From: an uncultured Chromatiaceae bacterium
Lineage (GTDB): Bacteria; Pseudomonadota; Gammaproteobacteria; Tenderiales; Tenderiaceae
Reading direction: 5' to 3'
NCBI GenBank assembly: GCA_945787785.1
Contig: CALZIO010000022.1
Coordinates: 1-41,588 of the forward strand
DNA length: 41,588 nucleotides
The notes beneath the pieces were generated by a model. That model had not been told where the DNA came from and searched no databases. It saw only the letters and a program-made list of their open reading frames with translations. Positions 7,877 through 17,510 of this stretch are shown piece by piece (the first letter of the stretch is position 1; every line of letters starts with the position of its first letter). Position numbers and translations under genes: made by a program.

Positions 7877-9058
7877 CTAGGCGCGCTTTCTGGTTTGCTC
7901 TTTGACTTCTTCTGCTAAAGGGTCGTTAATTTCATCGCCAGCCTGCATACGTTTTTCTGCATCAGCGGCGGTTGAACCAAACACAGAAACAGCGCGGTTA
8001 TAACTGTTGAGAACACTGCCCAGCTCGGAGCCAAGCTCCGCAATCAGTTTGATAAAGGTGCCAAAGCGTTTGTACAGGTGGACGCCTGTTTCACGGATCT
8101 TTTTGGCATCTGTGGAAAATGCCTGTTGACGCCAGCCAAATGAGGCAGTCTGGAGCAGGTTGAAAAGATCAGTTGGTGTGGCGAGGATAAGATTGTTTTT
8201 TTGAGCTAAATCTAATAGATCACTGTCTGCCTCAAGGGCCGTGGCAAGGTAGTGGTCATTCAGTATCATTAGGATCTGTGCTGATGGTTTCTCTTGGTAT
8301 TGAGCAAGATAAAATCTGCTGGTTATCTCCAGAATGCGTTCGCGCAGTTTACGAGCATGAGTCTCAGTATGCCATCCCCTGACAGTTGCATCCGGTGCCT
8401 GACAGATATTTACGTAGGCTTCGAGTGGTGTGTTGGGGTCTATGGCAATCTGTTTCTTATTGGGCAAATTAATTAGGCAGGGAGGCGAAATATTATCGGA
8501 ATCTTCATTATTGGATTCATTCATCCGGTAATGATCGGTCATGTAGGTCAATTCAAGCAGGTTTTTAAGCGTTTGAGTGCCCCAACGATTTCGTGTTACA
8601 CCATCGCATAAAGACTTAGCTATTTCTTTCACATTACCGCGCCCAAGTTGTTGCGGTGCATTGAGAATGTCTAACTGTTGTTGAAGCTGATGCTGTACCT
8701 TTTGCCCTTCTCGTATTATCCGTTTGGCCTGTTGGTCTGCACTGCGCAAGGATTCCTGCAATGGTTTTAATAGGGTGGCTACAAAGCGATCTCGATCGTC
8801 TAGGTCAGCAGTAGTAAATTCTTCGTTTTCAGTCAGAGTGCCGAGACTGCTTTCAAGTCCCTCACGCATTTTTTCGACGTTAGAAAATTTCTGAGTAGTA
8901 TCATTTTTATGCGTGCTGAGTTTTTCATTTAAATTAATGTATTTCTGCCTGAGATCATCAACCTGATATCGTGACTTAAGACTTGAAAGAATATAGCCTA
9001 ACCCTGCTGCAAAAATGCTAGCGATAATGATGACGGCGAAAAAGGCGGTGTTATCCAT
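7877..9058 (-). CDS. rmuC: DNA recombination protein RmuC family
   Basis: The 393-residue protein has an N-terminal transmembrane helix (about residues 4-26), a long coiled-coil region (about 28-135, rich in K, Q, E and L) and the RmuC nuclease-like domain. In that domain RWGTQTLKNLLELTYM and the ATVRGWHTETHARKLRERI block match the conserved family segments. RmuC affects the rate of inversions and recombination at repeats in E. coli; the mechanism is unclear. It is somewhat shorter than E. coli RmuC (475), the difference being in the coiled coil. It stands 21 bases upstream of nothing on its own strand and follows gph/mupP by 21 bases, possibly in the same transcript. Confidence 0.85.
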   Translation of the reverse strand: MDNTAFFAVIIIASIFAAGLGYILSSLKSRYQVDDLRQKYINLNEKLSTHKNDTTQKFSNVEKMREGLESSLGTLTENEEFTTADLDDRDRFVATLLKPLQESLRSADQQAKRIIREGQKVQHQLQQQLDILNAPQQLGRGNVKEIAKSLCDGVTRNRWGTQTLKNLLELTYMTDHYRMNESNNEDSDNISPPCLINLPNKKQIAIDPNTPLEAYVNICQAPDATVRGWHTETHARKLRERILEITSRFYLAQYQEKPSAQILMILNDHYLATALEADSDLLDLAQKNNLILATPTDLFNLLQTASFGWRQQAFSTDAKKIRETGVHLYKRFGTFIKLIAELGSELGSVLNSYNRAVSVFGSTAADAEKRMQAGDEINDPLAEEVKEQTRKRA

Positions 9059-9079
9059 AGTTAAAACCTAGTTGGTTTG

Positions 9080-9760
9080 TCAGGCAACTTGCTGGCCGAG
9101 CCAGTTTAAAATCTCTTCCGGTTGATCGATCATACCGTCTGCACCCCATAGGTCGGGCTTGTCATGATCACCGATATAGCCAAACAGTGCGGTTAGTGTT
9201 TTCATGCCGGCACGGCGGCCTGCTTCAATATCACGTTCAGCATCACCAATATAAAGACACTCGTCACTGTGTGAGCCTGCCATCTGACATGCAAATAACA
9301 TGGGTTCGGGGTCAGGTTTGCGTTTGGAAGTGGTGTCACCTGAGACGATGCATACGGCACGTTGGTGCAAATTTAATTCACGTAGCAAGGGTTCGGTTAG
9401 CCAGCTGGGTTTGTTGGTGACGACGCCCCAGTTCAGACCATTCGATTCAATTTTGTCCAGAACCTTTTCCATTCCCGGGAAAAGACGGGTTTTATTAGCG
9501 ATATTTTCTCGATAGGAATCGAGCAGTTGTTTGCGGATTGCATCAAAACCCTCGTCACCAGGTTCGAGCTCAAAGCCGAGATAAATCAATGCATTTGCTC
9601 CATGAGAAACAATCGGTCGGATGACATCAAATGACATGGGGTTGAGGCCGTGCATATCGCGAACATTGTTGAGTGCGTCGGCAAGATCTGGAGCGGTATC
9701 CGCCAGAGTTCCATCCAGATCGAATAATACAGTTCGCACGTTGAAAAATTCCTTGGTCAT
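9080..9760 (-). CDS. HAD-superfamily phosphatase, Gph/MupP type
   Basis: The 226-residue protein carries all HAD motifs: I, VLFDLDGTLAD with the nucleophile and acid/base aspartates; II, the Thr/Ser in VVTNKP; III, the Lys in SKRKPDPEPM; IV, YIGDAERDIEAG. The cap domain lies between motifs I and II. Databases usually call it phosphoglycolate phosphatase. However, it directly follows ubiG, and in Pseudomonas the gene in that position is mupP, N-acetylmuramate-6-phosphate phosphatase of cell-wall recycling. Sequence alone does not settle the substrate. It is co-directional with ubiG, 67 bases downstream. Confidence 0.85.
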   Translation of the reverse strand: MTKEFFNVRTVLFDLDGTLADTAPDLADALNNVRDMHGLNPMSFDVIRPIVSHGANALIYLGFELEPGDEGFDAIRKQLLDSYRENIANKTRLFPGMEKVLDKIESNGLNWGVVTNKPSWLTEPLLRELNLHQRAVCIVSGDTTSKRKPDPEPMLFACQMAGSHSDECLYIGDAERDIEAGRRAGMKTLTALFGYIGDHDKPDLWGADGMIDQPEEILNWLGQQVA

Positions 9761-9827
9761 AGCTTTGTTATGACAGGTTTATCGGCGTAATTCGCGGTTT
9801 ATTTATTTATTCTGAAAAAATGTTGTT

Positions 9828-10550
9828 TTAAGTGATGTTTTTTCTGGCATGAACCAGATAGTTAACGTCAATATCACGCCCCAGTTTATATTGTCGGGTC
9901 AAAGGGTTATAGCTCATGCCTGTGATATCTATTAACTCCAGGCCGGCTTCACGCAGCCAATGACCAAGCTCGGATGGACGAATAAATTTGGCGTAGTCGT
10001 GGGTGCCCTTGGGCAACATATTGAGTAGATACTCAGCCCCAACAATGGCTAAGGTGTAGGCCTTGGGGTTGCGGTTGATCGTTGAAAAGAATAGCTCGGC
10101 ACCGGGTTTGGCCAGATCAGCACAGGCCTGGATCACCGATCCTGGGTCGGGCACATGCTCGAGCATCTCCATGCAGGTGACGACTTCGAATTCAGCTGTG
10201 TGTTCTGATGCAAGTGCCTCGGCCGTGGTTTGGTGATAATCAATCTGGGTGTTTGATTCCAGCGCATGCAGTTTGGCAACAGTGATTGGCGCATGACCAG
10301 CATCGATGCCAGTAACAACAGCACCACGTTTAGCCATGCTTTCAGACAAAATCCCACCACCACAACCGATGTCGGCCACTTTTTTACCTGCCAGCCCGGC
10401 ACGTTCGTCAATATAATTCAGCCGCAATGGATTGATGTCGTGCAGTGGTTTGAATTCGCTGTTGGGGTCCCACCAGCGAGAGGCGAGTTGTTCAAATTTT
10501 TGTACTTCTGCCTTGTCAACGTTGGCTGATGCTGTGCTTGCCGCGCTCAT
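9828..10550 (-). CDS. ubiG: Ubiquinone biosynthesis O-methyltransferase UbiG
   Basis: UbiG carries out both O-methylations in ubiquinone synthesis. The class I SAM-binding motif VADIGCGGG lies near residue 60, with [14 protein letters not shown] as the conserved motif that follows. The N-terminal [19 protein letters not shown] block is diagnostic of UbiG. The start at 10550 gives 240 residues, matching E. coli UbiG. The frame extends upstream to 10595, but those residues overlap the mtaD coding end. The chosen ATG overlaps the mtaD stop as ATGA and is preceded by GGGGAA, so translation is probably coupled to mtaD. Confidence 0.94.
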   Translation of the reverse strand: MSAASTASANVDKAEVQKFEQLASRWWDPNSEFKPLHDINPLRLNYIDERAGLAGKKVADIGCGGGILSESMAKRGAVVTGIDAGHAPITVAKLHALESNTQIDYHQTTAEALASEHTAEFEVVTCMEMLEHVPDPGSVIQACADLAKPGAELFFSTINRNPKAYTLAIVGAEYLLNMLPKGTHDYAKFIRPSELGHWLREAGLELIDITGMSYNPLTRQYKLGRDIDVNYLVHARKNIT

Positions 10551-11884
10551 TTTTCCCCTTCCTTCTGGTCTGCAGCAAAAATTTTTTTGCCCCACTCAAC
10601 AGCTTTTTCACGAATGATTTTTTCATCCAGGGTAATGAGTGTAGCATCCTTGACGACGTGTTTTCCTGCCACCCAGACATCGCTTACCTTGTCCCGGCCG
10701 GTGGCATAAACCAGCTGCGAGATCGGGTTGTAGACCGGTTGGGTTTCAAGGCTGCCCAGATTGACGGCAACAATGTCTGCAGCCTTACCAGTCTCAAGTG
10801 AGCCGGTTTCTGAATCTATGCCCAGCGCTCTGGCGCCATTGATAGTCGCCATGCTCAAAGCGGTAGCTGCTGGCACTGCACTGGCATCGTGCGCGACTGC
10901 TTTACCTAACATCGCGGCACTGCGCATTTCACCAAACATATCCAGGTCGTTGTTGCTGGCGGCGCCATCTGTGCCAAGGGCGACATTGACACCTGCCTTG
11001 ACCAATTTATCAACGGGGCAAAAGCCACTTGCGAGTTTGAGGTTGGATTCTGGGCAGTGAACTACGTGACTTCCCATTTGAGCCAATAGCTTGATCTCCT
11101 CATCATCAAGTTGGGTCATGTGCACGGCCAACAAACGCGGCGACACCAGTCCGAGTTTGTTAAGACGGGCAAGTGGACGGTTTTGATGGTGTTCGAGGCT
11201 GCCGCCAATCTCATCTGCGGTTTCATGTACGTGCATATGAATCGGGACATCCAGTTCTTCTGCCAGTGTCTGCACCCGCTTTAGTGGCTCATCGGAAACG
11301 GTATAGGGGGCATGGGGAGCAAAGGCGGTTTTAATTAGCGGGTGGTTGCGGTAGTCATCATGCAGCTTCAGGCCTTTGTGGATATATTCATCTGCATCTG
11401 CCGCCCAAACAGTCGGAAAATCAATCAGAATCATACCCAGCGTGGCGCGGATATGGGCTTCTGCGGCAACCTGTGCTGTTTCATCGGGGAAAAAATACAT
11501 GTCATTAAATGCAGTGGTGCCGCCGCGCAACATTTCCGAGATGGCCAGGCGGCTGCCGTCATGAACAAATTCAGGACTGACCCAGGTGGCTTCAGCCGGC
11601 CAGATGTGACCATTCAGCCACTCCATCAGGGGCAGATCATCTGCTAGGCCGCGGAACAGGGACATGGCGAGGTGAGTATGGGTATTGACTAAACCGGGAA
11701 TCAAGGCGTGCTGATTCAGATCGAGTGTTACATTGGCCTGATATTTTTTCGATGCATCACTGCTGGGGATTAGGTCGATGATTTTGCCGTTGTGGATGGC
11801 AAGCGCATAATCTTCATGCCAGGTATTTTCCGGGATAACAGGAATAATCCAGCCAGCGTGAATGAGCGTGTCGATTTGTTCCAT
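10547..11884 (-). CDS. mtaD: 5-methylthioadenosine/S-adenosylhomocysteine deaminase
   Basis: The 445-residue protein is a TRZ/ATZ-type amidohydrolase. Metal and catalytic motifs are in order: [13 protein letters not shown] (HxH), [30 protein letters not shown] and [12 protein letters not shown]. In P. aeruginosa the homologue deaminates methylthioadenosine to methylthioinosine, feeding methionine salvage. The nearby mtnA acts later in that route, after phosphorolysis. It is first in an mtaD-ubiG-phosphatase set with coupled stops and starts. A strong hairpin lies just before its start codon. Related substrates, such as S-adenosylhomocysteine or adenosine, cannot be excluded from sequence. Confidence 0.9.
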   Translation of the reverse strand: MEQIDTLIHAGWIIPVIPENTWHEDYALAIHNGKIIDLIPSSDASKKYQANVTLDLNQHALIPGLVNTHTHLAMSLFRGLADDLPLMEWLNGHIWPAEATWVSPEFVHDGSRLAISEMLRGGTTAFNDMYFFPDETAQVAAEAHIRATLGMILIDFPTVWAADADEYIHKGLKLHDDYRNHPLIKTAFAPHAPYTVSDEPLKRVQTLAEELDVPIHMHVHETADEIGGSLEHHQNRPLARLNKLGLVSPRLLAVHMTQLDDEEIKLLAQMGSHVVHCPESNLKLASGFCPVDKLVKAGVNVALGTDGAASNNDLDMFGEMRSAAMLGKAVAHDASAVPAATALSMATINGARALGIDSETGSLETGKAADIVAVNLGSLETQPVYNPISQLVYATGRDKVSDVWVAGKHVVKDATLITLDEKIIREKAVEWGKKIFAADQKEGEK

Positions 11885-11891
11885 AGACGTG

Positions 11892-11912
11892 CAGCCTTGT
11901 TAAACAAGGCTG
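11892..11912 (-). promoter_or_regulatory. Hairpin at the mtaD translation start
   Basis: CAGCCTTG (11892-11899) and CAAGGCTG (11905-11912) form a perfect 8-bp stem with a five-base TTAAA loop, ending seven bases before the mtaD ATG on the minus strand. The promoter-distal arm carries AAGG, the only Shine-Dalgarno-like sequence there, so folding would hide it. A weaker hairpin (CCTGA/TCAGG, about 11922-11935) lies next to it. No T-run follows, so a terminator is less likely. Confidence 0.45.
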
Positions 11913-11957
11913 GAATTATAACCTGAGGGTTCAGGAAGTCACTGCTCGAGCGCTGAT

Positions 11958-12467
11958 TTAGCGATTCCAGTGCAGGGCATAGATTGATACATGCCGATTG
12001 CGCTGGCGCCCCTCGCGCGTCCAGTTTTGATCCACCGGATGGAATTCACCTTTGCCAGCAAGATTAATCAGATTGGGATCAATGCCTTTGATGGTTAGAT
12101 AATTACGCACAATCGTGGCGCGTCGATCAGAGAGATTGTCGTTGTATGCTTCGCTGCCTTTTTCGTCCGTATTGCCTTCAATCAAGATGCGCTTGATGTT
12201 GTCATGCTTAAGTAAGTACTCCGCCGCGGCATCGAGCGCCTGCTGGCCTTCATAGGTAAGCGTCGCTTTGCTGCTGTCAAAGTAGACAGGGCGGAGTGAG
12301 ACATACTTAAATGAACCTTGGCTTAGTTGATTTTCTGGAACAAATAAGGTTTCCGGGGGCATGGCAGCTGTGCCATCCCACAAGCCTGGTGTGGCGGCAA
12401 ACCCCTGATGGCTATAAAGTGCCATAGCGGCGGCCAGAAAAACTGTTTTTAGATCTCTTTTCATCAT
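11958..12467 (-). CDS. OmpA-family peptidoglycan-associated envelope protein
   Basis: The 169-residue precursor has a Sec signal peptide (MMKRDLK start, cleavage probably after GFAA near residue 25) without a lipobox cysteine. The C-terminal half is an OmpA/Pal-type peptidoglycan-binding domain (about 55-165), with VYFDSSKATLT, the conserved IEGNTDEKGSEAYN and NLSDRRATIVRNYL, and a terminal basic NRHVSIYAL. It lacks the lipid anchor of Pal and a beta-barrel, so it is probably a soluble periplasmic or loosely attached protein. It precedes mtaD on the same strand by 73 bases, with two hairpins between them. The exact role is unknown. The start could be either of two adjacent ATG codons. Confidence 0.83.
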   Translation of the reverse strand: MMKRDLKTVFLAAAMALYSHQGFAATPGLWDGTAAMPPETLFVPENQLSQGSFKYVSLRPVYFDSSKATLTYEGQQALDAAAEYLLKHDNIKRILIEGNTDEKGSEAYNDNLSDRRATIVRNYLTIKGIDPNLINLAGKGEFHPVDQNWTREGRQRNRHVSIYALHWNR

Positions 12468-12578
12468 GGTATCTACAAAATATTGCTCGGCTTGATTAAA
12501 TATCGGCCAGTTTGAGGCATGAGTTGAGCTGGGATTGAGTTACCCGGTATCATCCTTCTTTTTTCAGGAGTACACACA

Positions 12579-13625
12579 ATGTCCATGGAACTTCCCGACA
12601 CAATCAGAGCCGTCGAATGGAGCGATGAGGGGCTGAAACTACTCGATCAGCGCCTGTTGCCGCGTTTGGAGCAGTGGATTGTGCTGAAAGATGCCTTGGG
12701 TGTGGCGCAGGCAATCCGGGATATGGTGGTGCGTGGCGCCCCGGCCATTGGTATTTCAGCCGCTTATGGGGTGGTGTTGGCAGCGCGGGATCGCTATGCC
12801 GAATCCAGTGCTCACTGGAAAAACGCCATCGAAGAGGATTTCAGGGCGCTGGCGGAGTCGCGCCCCACTGCAGTTAATCTGTTCTGGGCCCTGGATCGGA
12901 TGAAGGCCAGGCTGACCGGGATTGAAGGTGATCCTGTTGCGGAATTACTGGCTGAGGCCAAACTAATCCACGACGAAGATGTCGCAGCCAATCGCCATAT
13001 GGGTGAGCTGGGTGCCGCCTTGATAGATGGGCCGTGTGCTGTGTTGACGCACTGTAATGCCGGAGCCTTGGCGACAGGGGGGATTGGTACGGCGCTGGGG
13101 GTGATTCGGGCAGGTTTTGCTACCGGTAAAATTAACCATGTCTTCGCTGATGAAACACGTCCGTGGTTGCAAGGCGCGCGCCTGACCGCCTGGGAGCTGG
13201 TCGAAGATAATATTCCGGTCACACTGCAAACCGAGGGTGCTGCTGCCACGCTGATGAAGCAGGGTAAAATCGAGTGGGTAATCGTCGGATCTGACCGCAT
13301 TGCTGCCAATGGTGATGTGGCCAACAAGATTGGCACCTATTCCCTGGCGGTATTAGCTCGGTATCACGGCGTGAAGTTTATGGTTGTGGCGCCGACCTCG
13401 ACGGTGGATATGGCCATCGCGTGTGGTGATGACATACCCATTGAGCAGCGTGCCGAGGAAGAGGTGCTAACTCTGGAAGGTAAGCGTATTGCGCCTGAGG
13501 CAGCCCACGCATGGAATCCATCATTTGATGTGACACCGGCTGATTTGGTCGATGCCATCGTTACCGAAAAAGGGGTGGTGAAATCTCCTGATGCGGTCAA
13601 GATGAAAGCGATGATGAACGGTTAG
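12579..13625 (+). CDS. mtnA: S-methyl-5-thioribose-1-phosphate isomerase
   Basis: MtnA isomerises methylthioribose-1-phosphate to methylthioribulose-1-phosphate in methionine salvage. The 348 residues match the family, related to eIF2B. Diagnostic segments are [14 protein letters not shown], the catalytic cysteine in [30 protein letters not shown] and the catalytic aspartate in [23 protein letters not shown] at 12566-12570 lies eight bases before the ATG and fixes the start. It diverges from the OmpA-like gene and lies upstream of gyrA, an arrangement also known in Pseudomonas. Together with mtaD it suggests methylthioadenosine is salvaged by deamination first. Confidence 0.95.
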   Translation: MSMELPDTIRAVEWSDEGLKLLDQRLLPRLEQWIVLKDALGVAQAIRDMVVRGAPAIGISAAYGVVLAARDRYAESSAHWKNAIEEDFRALAESRPTAVNLFWALDRMKARLTGIEGDPVAELLAEAKLIHDEDVAANRHMGELGAALIDGPCAVLTHCNAGALATGGIGTALGVIRAGFATGKINHVFADETRPWLQGARLTAWELVEDNIPVTLQTEGAAATLMKQGKIEWVIVGSDRIAANGDVANKIGTYSLAVLARYHGVKFMVVAPTSTVDMAIACGDDIPIEQRAEEEVLTLEGKRIAPEAAHAWNPSFDVTPADLVDAIVTEKGVVKSPDAVKMKAMMNG

Positions 13626-13696
13626 AAGACTGAGTGTTTTTCTAAGTGATCATAGGGGCTTACGCTGACAAAAAGATGCCGCGACTAAAGGGAATA

Positions 13697-13705
13697 TGGT
13701 AAGAT
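13697..13705 (+). promoter_or_regulatory. Possible extended -10 promoter for gyrA
   Basis: TGGTAAGAT has the TGn extension in front of TAAGAT, which matches five of six -10 positions. It lies about 100 bases upstream of the gyrA start. No well-spaced -35 is visible; CTGACA at 13665-13670 is 29 bases away, which is too far. gyrA promoters are often controlled by supercoiling. Confidence 0.3.
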
Positions 13706-13804
13706 TCGCGGCTTAAATTCGATTGGCTTGTTGCGCGGACGAGGTGGGGTTGTCCGAGCAGCAAATTAAGCAGTTTTAGAAGATAAAAGGCACTTAATCA
13801 ATCC

Positions 13805-16378
13805 ATGGTAGATTTTGCTAAAGAAGTCATCCCGATAACTATCGAGGAGGAGATGAAGCAGTCGTACATGGAGTACGCCATGAGTGTGATTGTTGGGCGT
13901 GCTCTGCCGGATGTGCGTGATGGTCTGAAACCGGTTCACCGGCGTGTGCTTTTCGCCATGAGTGTACTGGGTAATGACTGGAACAAGGCTTACAAAAAAT
14001 CCGCCCGTATTGTTGGGGATGTCATCGGTAAATATCATCCTCATGGTGATACGGCCGTGTATGACACCATTGTGCGCATGGCCCAGCCATTTTCGTTGCG
14101 CTACATGCTGGTGGATGGACAAGGTAACTTCGGTTCCGTTGATGGCGACTCCGCTGCCGCCATGCGTTATACAGAAGTGCGCATGTCCAAGATTGCCCAT
14201 GAGTTGTTGGCCGACCTGGACAAGGAAACGGTCGATTTTGTCGCTAACTACGACGAATCCGAATACGAACCAACCGTCTTCCCGTCTCGAATTCCCAATC
14301 TGCTGATTAATGGATCTGCGGGTATCGCCGTCGGCCTGGCCACCAACATCCCACCTCACAACATCAAAGAGGTGATCAACGCCTGTCTCGCCTTGGTAGA
14401 CAATCCCGAAATTGATATTGCCGGTTTGATGGAACACATTCCCGGACCTGATTTTCCTACTGCCGCCATGATTAATGGTTCACGTGGTATTCACGAGGCC
14501 TATTACACTGGGCGTGGCCGTATCTACCTGCGTGCCCGCAGCAATATCGAGATAGACGAGGTCAAGGATAAACAGACCATCATCATCTCTGAGCTGCCTT
14601 ACCAGGTGAACAAGGCCAATCTGCTTGAGAAGATTGCCGAGCTGGTCAAAGACAAGAAGGTTGAGGGTATTACTGAGCTGCGTGACGAGTCCGACAAGGA
14701 CGGCCTGCGCGTCGTGATTGAGTTGCGTCGTGGCGAAGTGGGCGAGGTCATACTAAATAACCTCTACCAGTACACCCAGCTGGAGAATGTCTTCGGTATT
14801 AACATGGTTGCCCTGGTGGATGGTCAGCCCAAGCTGCTCAACCTGAAGCAGATGCTGGAAGCCTTCATCCGTCATCGCCGCGAGGTGGTGACTCGCCGCA
14901 CTATATTTGATCTGCGCAAGGCGCGCGAACGTGGTCATATATTGGAAGGTCTGGCCGTGGCCCTGGCCAATATCGATGAAGTGATCGCCCTGATTAAGGC
15001 CTCGTCCAACCCAGCGGAAGCCAAGGCTGGCTTGATGGCGCGAAGCTGGCAGCCAGGTGTGGTGACCGATATGCTGGCTCGTGCCGATTCAGATATGTCT
15101 CGGCCGGAAGGTTTGGCGGCTGAATTTGGCTTGGTGGATGGTGGTTACCGTCTGTCTGATGCCCAGGCCCAGGCCATTCTTGATCTTCGTTTGCACCGCC
15201 TCACCGGCCTGGAGCAAGACAAAATCACTGCTGAGTACAAGGATATTCTTGATCGCATTGCCGATCTGCTCGATATCCTTTCCAACCCTGAACGCCTGAT
15301 GCGAGTCATCCGTGACGAACTGGTTGAAATTCTCGAACAATATGGTGATGAACGTCGCACCGAGATTGTCGAGGAGCGTCTCAATCTGACGCTGGAAGAT
15401 TTGATCTCTGAAGAGGATGTGGTGGTTACCCTGTCTCATACCGGTTATGTCAAGGCACAACCCTTATCTATGTACCGGGCGCAGAAACGTGGTGGCAAAG
15501 GTAAGGCAGCGGCCAGCGTCAAGAATGAAGATTTTATCGACAAGCTGTTTGTTGCCAATACCCATGACACGATTTTGTGTTTTTCCAGTCGTGGCAAGCT
15601 GTACTGGAAGAAAGTCTATGAATTGCCGCAAGCGGGGCGTACGGCGCGTGGCAAGCCGATTGTAAACTTGCTGCCATTGGAAGAGGGTGAGCGTATCAAT
15701 GCGGTGTTGCCGATCCGTGAATATGAAGAGGATAAATTCATTTTCATGGCAACCAGCAATGGCGTTGTTAAAAAGACACCACTGAAAGATTTTTCCCGTC
15801 CGCGTGCCAACGGCATTATCGCACTTGAGTTGGTGGGGGATAATTGTCTTGTCGGCGTTGATATCACCGATGGTAATAATGATGTCATGTTGTTGAGTAG
15901 TTCTGGTAAGGCAATCCGTTTTAACGAAAATGATGTACGGGCTATGGGGCGTACTGCCCGGGGTGTGAAAGGGATAAAGCTGGGCCCTGCACATCGGGTC
16001 ATTTCCTTGATCAAAGTTGATGTCGGTGATGTTTTGACAGTCACTGAAAAAGGTTATGGTAAGCGTACTGCGATAGAGGACTATCCAGTCCATGGCCGTG
16101 GTGGCCAGGGCGTGATTTCAATTCAGACATCTGACCGAAATGGGGAAGTTGTCGGTGCTACTCAAGTGGGTGCAGACGATGAGTTGATGTTGATCAGTGA
16201 TAGCGGCACCCTGGTGCGTACCCGCGTTGGCGAAATATCTGTGATGGGTCGTAATACGCAGGGCGTCAGATTGATTAGATTGTCAGAAGGTGAAAGTCTG
16301 ATTGGGATCGAAAAGGTCGACGAACAAGAAGACGAAGACGACGAAGAAGAATCAAACAACCCTGAAACCTCTGATTAA
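13805..16378 (+). CDS. gyrA: DNA gyrase subunit A
   Basis: The 857-residue GyrA subunit breaks and rejoins DNA within the A2B2 gyrase. The catalytic tyrosine is Y122 (AAMRYTEVR), with E. coli numbering preserved. The quinolone-determining region reads [10 protein letters not shown], with Thr83 and Asp87. The GyrA box appears as QKRGGKG at the start of the C-terminal beta-pinwheel domain, which distinguishes it from ParC. The protein ends in a strongly acidic tail ([11 protein letters not shown]), as in other gammaproteobacterial GyrA. No strong Shine-Dalgarno sequence is seen before the ATG at 13805. serC follows 32 bases downstream, with a small hairpin (CCTCTG/CAGAGG) across the gyrA stop. 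Confidence 0.98.
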   Translation: MVDFAKEVIPITIEEEMKQSYMEYAMSVIVGRALPDVRDGLKPVHRRVLFAMSVLGNDWNKAYKKSARIVGDVIGKYHPHGDTAVYDTIVRMAQPFSLRYMLVDGQGNFGSVDGDSAAAMRYTEVRMSKIAHELLADLDKETVDFVANYDESEYEPTVFPSRIPNLLINGSAGIAVGLATNIPPHNIKEVINACLALVDNPEIDIAGLMEHIPGPDFPTAAMINGSRGIHEAYYTGRGRIYLRARSNIEIDEVKDKQTIIISELPYQVNKANLLEKIAELVKDKKVEGITELRDESDKDGLRVVIELRRGEVGEVILNNLYQYTQLENVFGINMVALVDGQPKLLNLKQMLEAFIRHRREVVTRRTIFDLRKARERGHILEGLAVALANIDEVIALIKASSNPAEAKAGLMARSWQPGVVTDMLARADSDMSRPEGLAAEFGLVDGGYRLSDAQAQAILDLRLHRLTGLEQDKITAEYKDILDRIADLLDILSNPERLMRVIRDELVEILEQYGDERRTEIVEERLNLTLEDLISEEDVVVTLSHTGYVKAQPLSMYRAQKRGGKGKAAASVKNEDFIDKLFVANTHDTILCFSSRGKLYWKKVYELPQAGRTARGKPIVNLLPLEEGERINAVLPIREYEEDKFIFMATSNGVVKKTPLKDFSRPRANGIIALELVGDNCLVGVDITDGNNDVMLLSSSGKAIRFNENDVRAMGRTARGVKGIKLGPAHRVISLIKVDVGDVLTVTEKGYGKRTAIEDYPVHGRGGQGVISIQTSDRNGEVVGATQVGADDELMLISDSGTLVRTRVGEISVMGRNTQGVRLIRLSEGESLIGIEKVDEQEDEDDEEESNNPETSD

Positions 16379-16410
16379 GCAGAGGCTTCCTGAAATTATC
16401 GAGGGATAAA

Positions 16411-17493
16411 ATGGCAAGAATATATAACTTCAGCGCCGGTCCGGCGATGTTACCCGAAGCTGTTCTGAAACAAGCCCAGGAAGAGATGCTGGATTGGCAG
16501 GGCAGTGGCATGTCAGTGATGGAAATGAGTCACCGCGGGAAGGAGTTCGTTTCGATCGCAGCTCAGGCAGAGGCCGATCTGCGTGAACTGATGGCTGTCC
16601 CTGACAATTACAAAGTCTTGTTTCTGCAGGGGGGTGCCAGTAGCCAGTTTGCCATGGTGCCGATGAATCTGTTGCGTGGAAAGACGAGTGCAGATTACAT
16701 CAATACGGGTGCCTGGTCGAAAAAGGCTATTGCTGAAGGCAAACGCTATTGCAATCTAAATATTGCCGCAACGACTGAAGAGAGTAAATTCACAAAGGCC
16801 CCTGCACAGAATGAGTTGAAGCTTGATGCAAATGCTGCCTACGTGCATTACACCCCCAATGAAACCATCGGCGGTGTTGAATTTCCATATGTGCCAGAAA
16901 CCGGAGATGTGCCACTAGTGGCGGATATGTCATCCACCATCCTGTCACGCCCGATCGATGTTTCCAAGTATGGTGTGATTTATGCCGGTGCGCAGAAAAA
17001 CATTGGCCCATCAGGTTTAACAGTTGTGATCGTGCGTGAAGATTTGATTGGTGAAACCATCGCTGGTACGCCAACCATGTTTAATTATTCATCACATGTT
17101 GAAAATGATTCCATGTACAACACACCGCCGACCTATACCTGGTATTTGGCAGGTTTGGTATTCGCTTACCTGAAGAAGAATGGTGGCTTGACAGCGATGG
17201 CTGAAATTAGTCAGCGCAAGGCTGCCAAACTGTATGCGGCAATTGATAATTCTGATTTCTATGCCAATCCGGTTGATCCGGAAAGCCGTTCCTGGATGAA
17301 TATACCGTTTACGCTCGCTAATGCGGATCTTGATGCGCAGTTTCTGAAAGAGGCATCCGAGCGCAGCCTGAAAACCCTGAAAGGGCATCGTTCTGTTGGT
17401 GGTATGCGTGCCAGTATCTATAACGCGATGCCAGAAGCGGGTGTGGATGCGTTGATCGAGTTAATGGCAGATTTTGAGAAGCACAATGGCTGA
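16411..17493 (+). CDS. serC: Phosphoserine aminotransferase
   Basis: SerC converts 3-phosphohydroxypyruvate to phosphoserine with PLP, and acts in pyridoxal phosphate synthesis in organisms using the DXP-dependent route. The 360 residues are the standard length. Recognisable are the N-terminal YNFSAGPAMLPEAVL, the phosphate-binding QGGASSQFAMVPMNL, the PLP-lysine in YAGAQKNIGPSGLT, and the C-terminal GHRSVGGMRASIYNAMP. GAGGGA lies seven bases before the ATG. It is followed 17 bases later by serA, which makes its substrate. Confidence 0.97.
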   Translation: MARIYNFSAGPAMLPEAVLKQAQEEMLDWQGSGMSVMEMSHRGKEFVSIAAQAEADLRELMAVPDNYKVLFLQGGASSQFAMVPMNLLRGKTSADYINTGAWSKKAIAEGKRYCNLNIAATTEESKFTKAPAQNELKLDANAAYVHYTPNETIGGVEFPYVPETGDVPLVADMSSTILSRPIDVSKYGVIYAGAQKNIGPSGLTVVIVREDLIGETIAGTPTMFNYSSHVENDSMYNTPPTYTWYLAGLVFAYLKKNGGLTAMAEISQRKAAKLYAAIDNSDFYANPVDPESRSWMNIPFTLANADLDAQFLKEASERSLKTLKGHRSVGGMRASIYNAMPEAGVDALIELMADFEKHNG

Positions 17494-17510
17494 TTCAGGA
17501 GACTTTACTT

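Noticed and set aside
14051-14053. Thr at GyrA position 83 as a quinolone resistance change
   Set aside because: Threonine is the natural residue in many Gammaproteobacteria such as Pseudomonas, and Asp87 is intact. No resistance can be claimed.
13766-14437. Long minus-strand frame (223 codons) opposite gyrA
   Set aside because: It lies entirely over the highly conserved gyrA start, has no family resemblance and is rich in residues expected from antisense of gyrA codons.
15464-16093. Minus-strand frame of 209 codons opposite the gyrA pinwheel domain
   Set aside because: It is an antisense shadow of a clearly real gene, with no recognisable domain.
16368-16385. CCTCTG/CAGAGG hairpin across the gyrA stop as a terminator
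   Set aside because: There is no T-run, and serC begins 26 bases later with its own ribosome site. Read-through is at least as likely.
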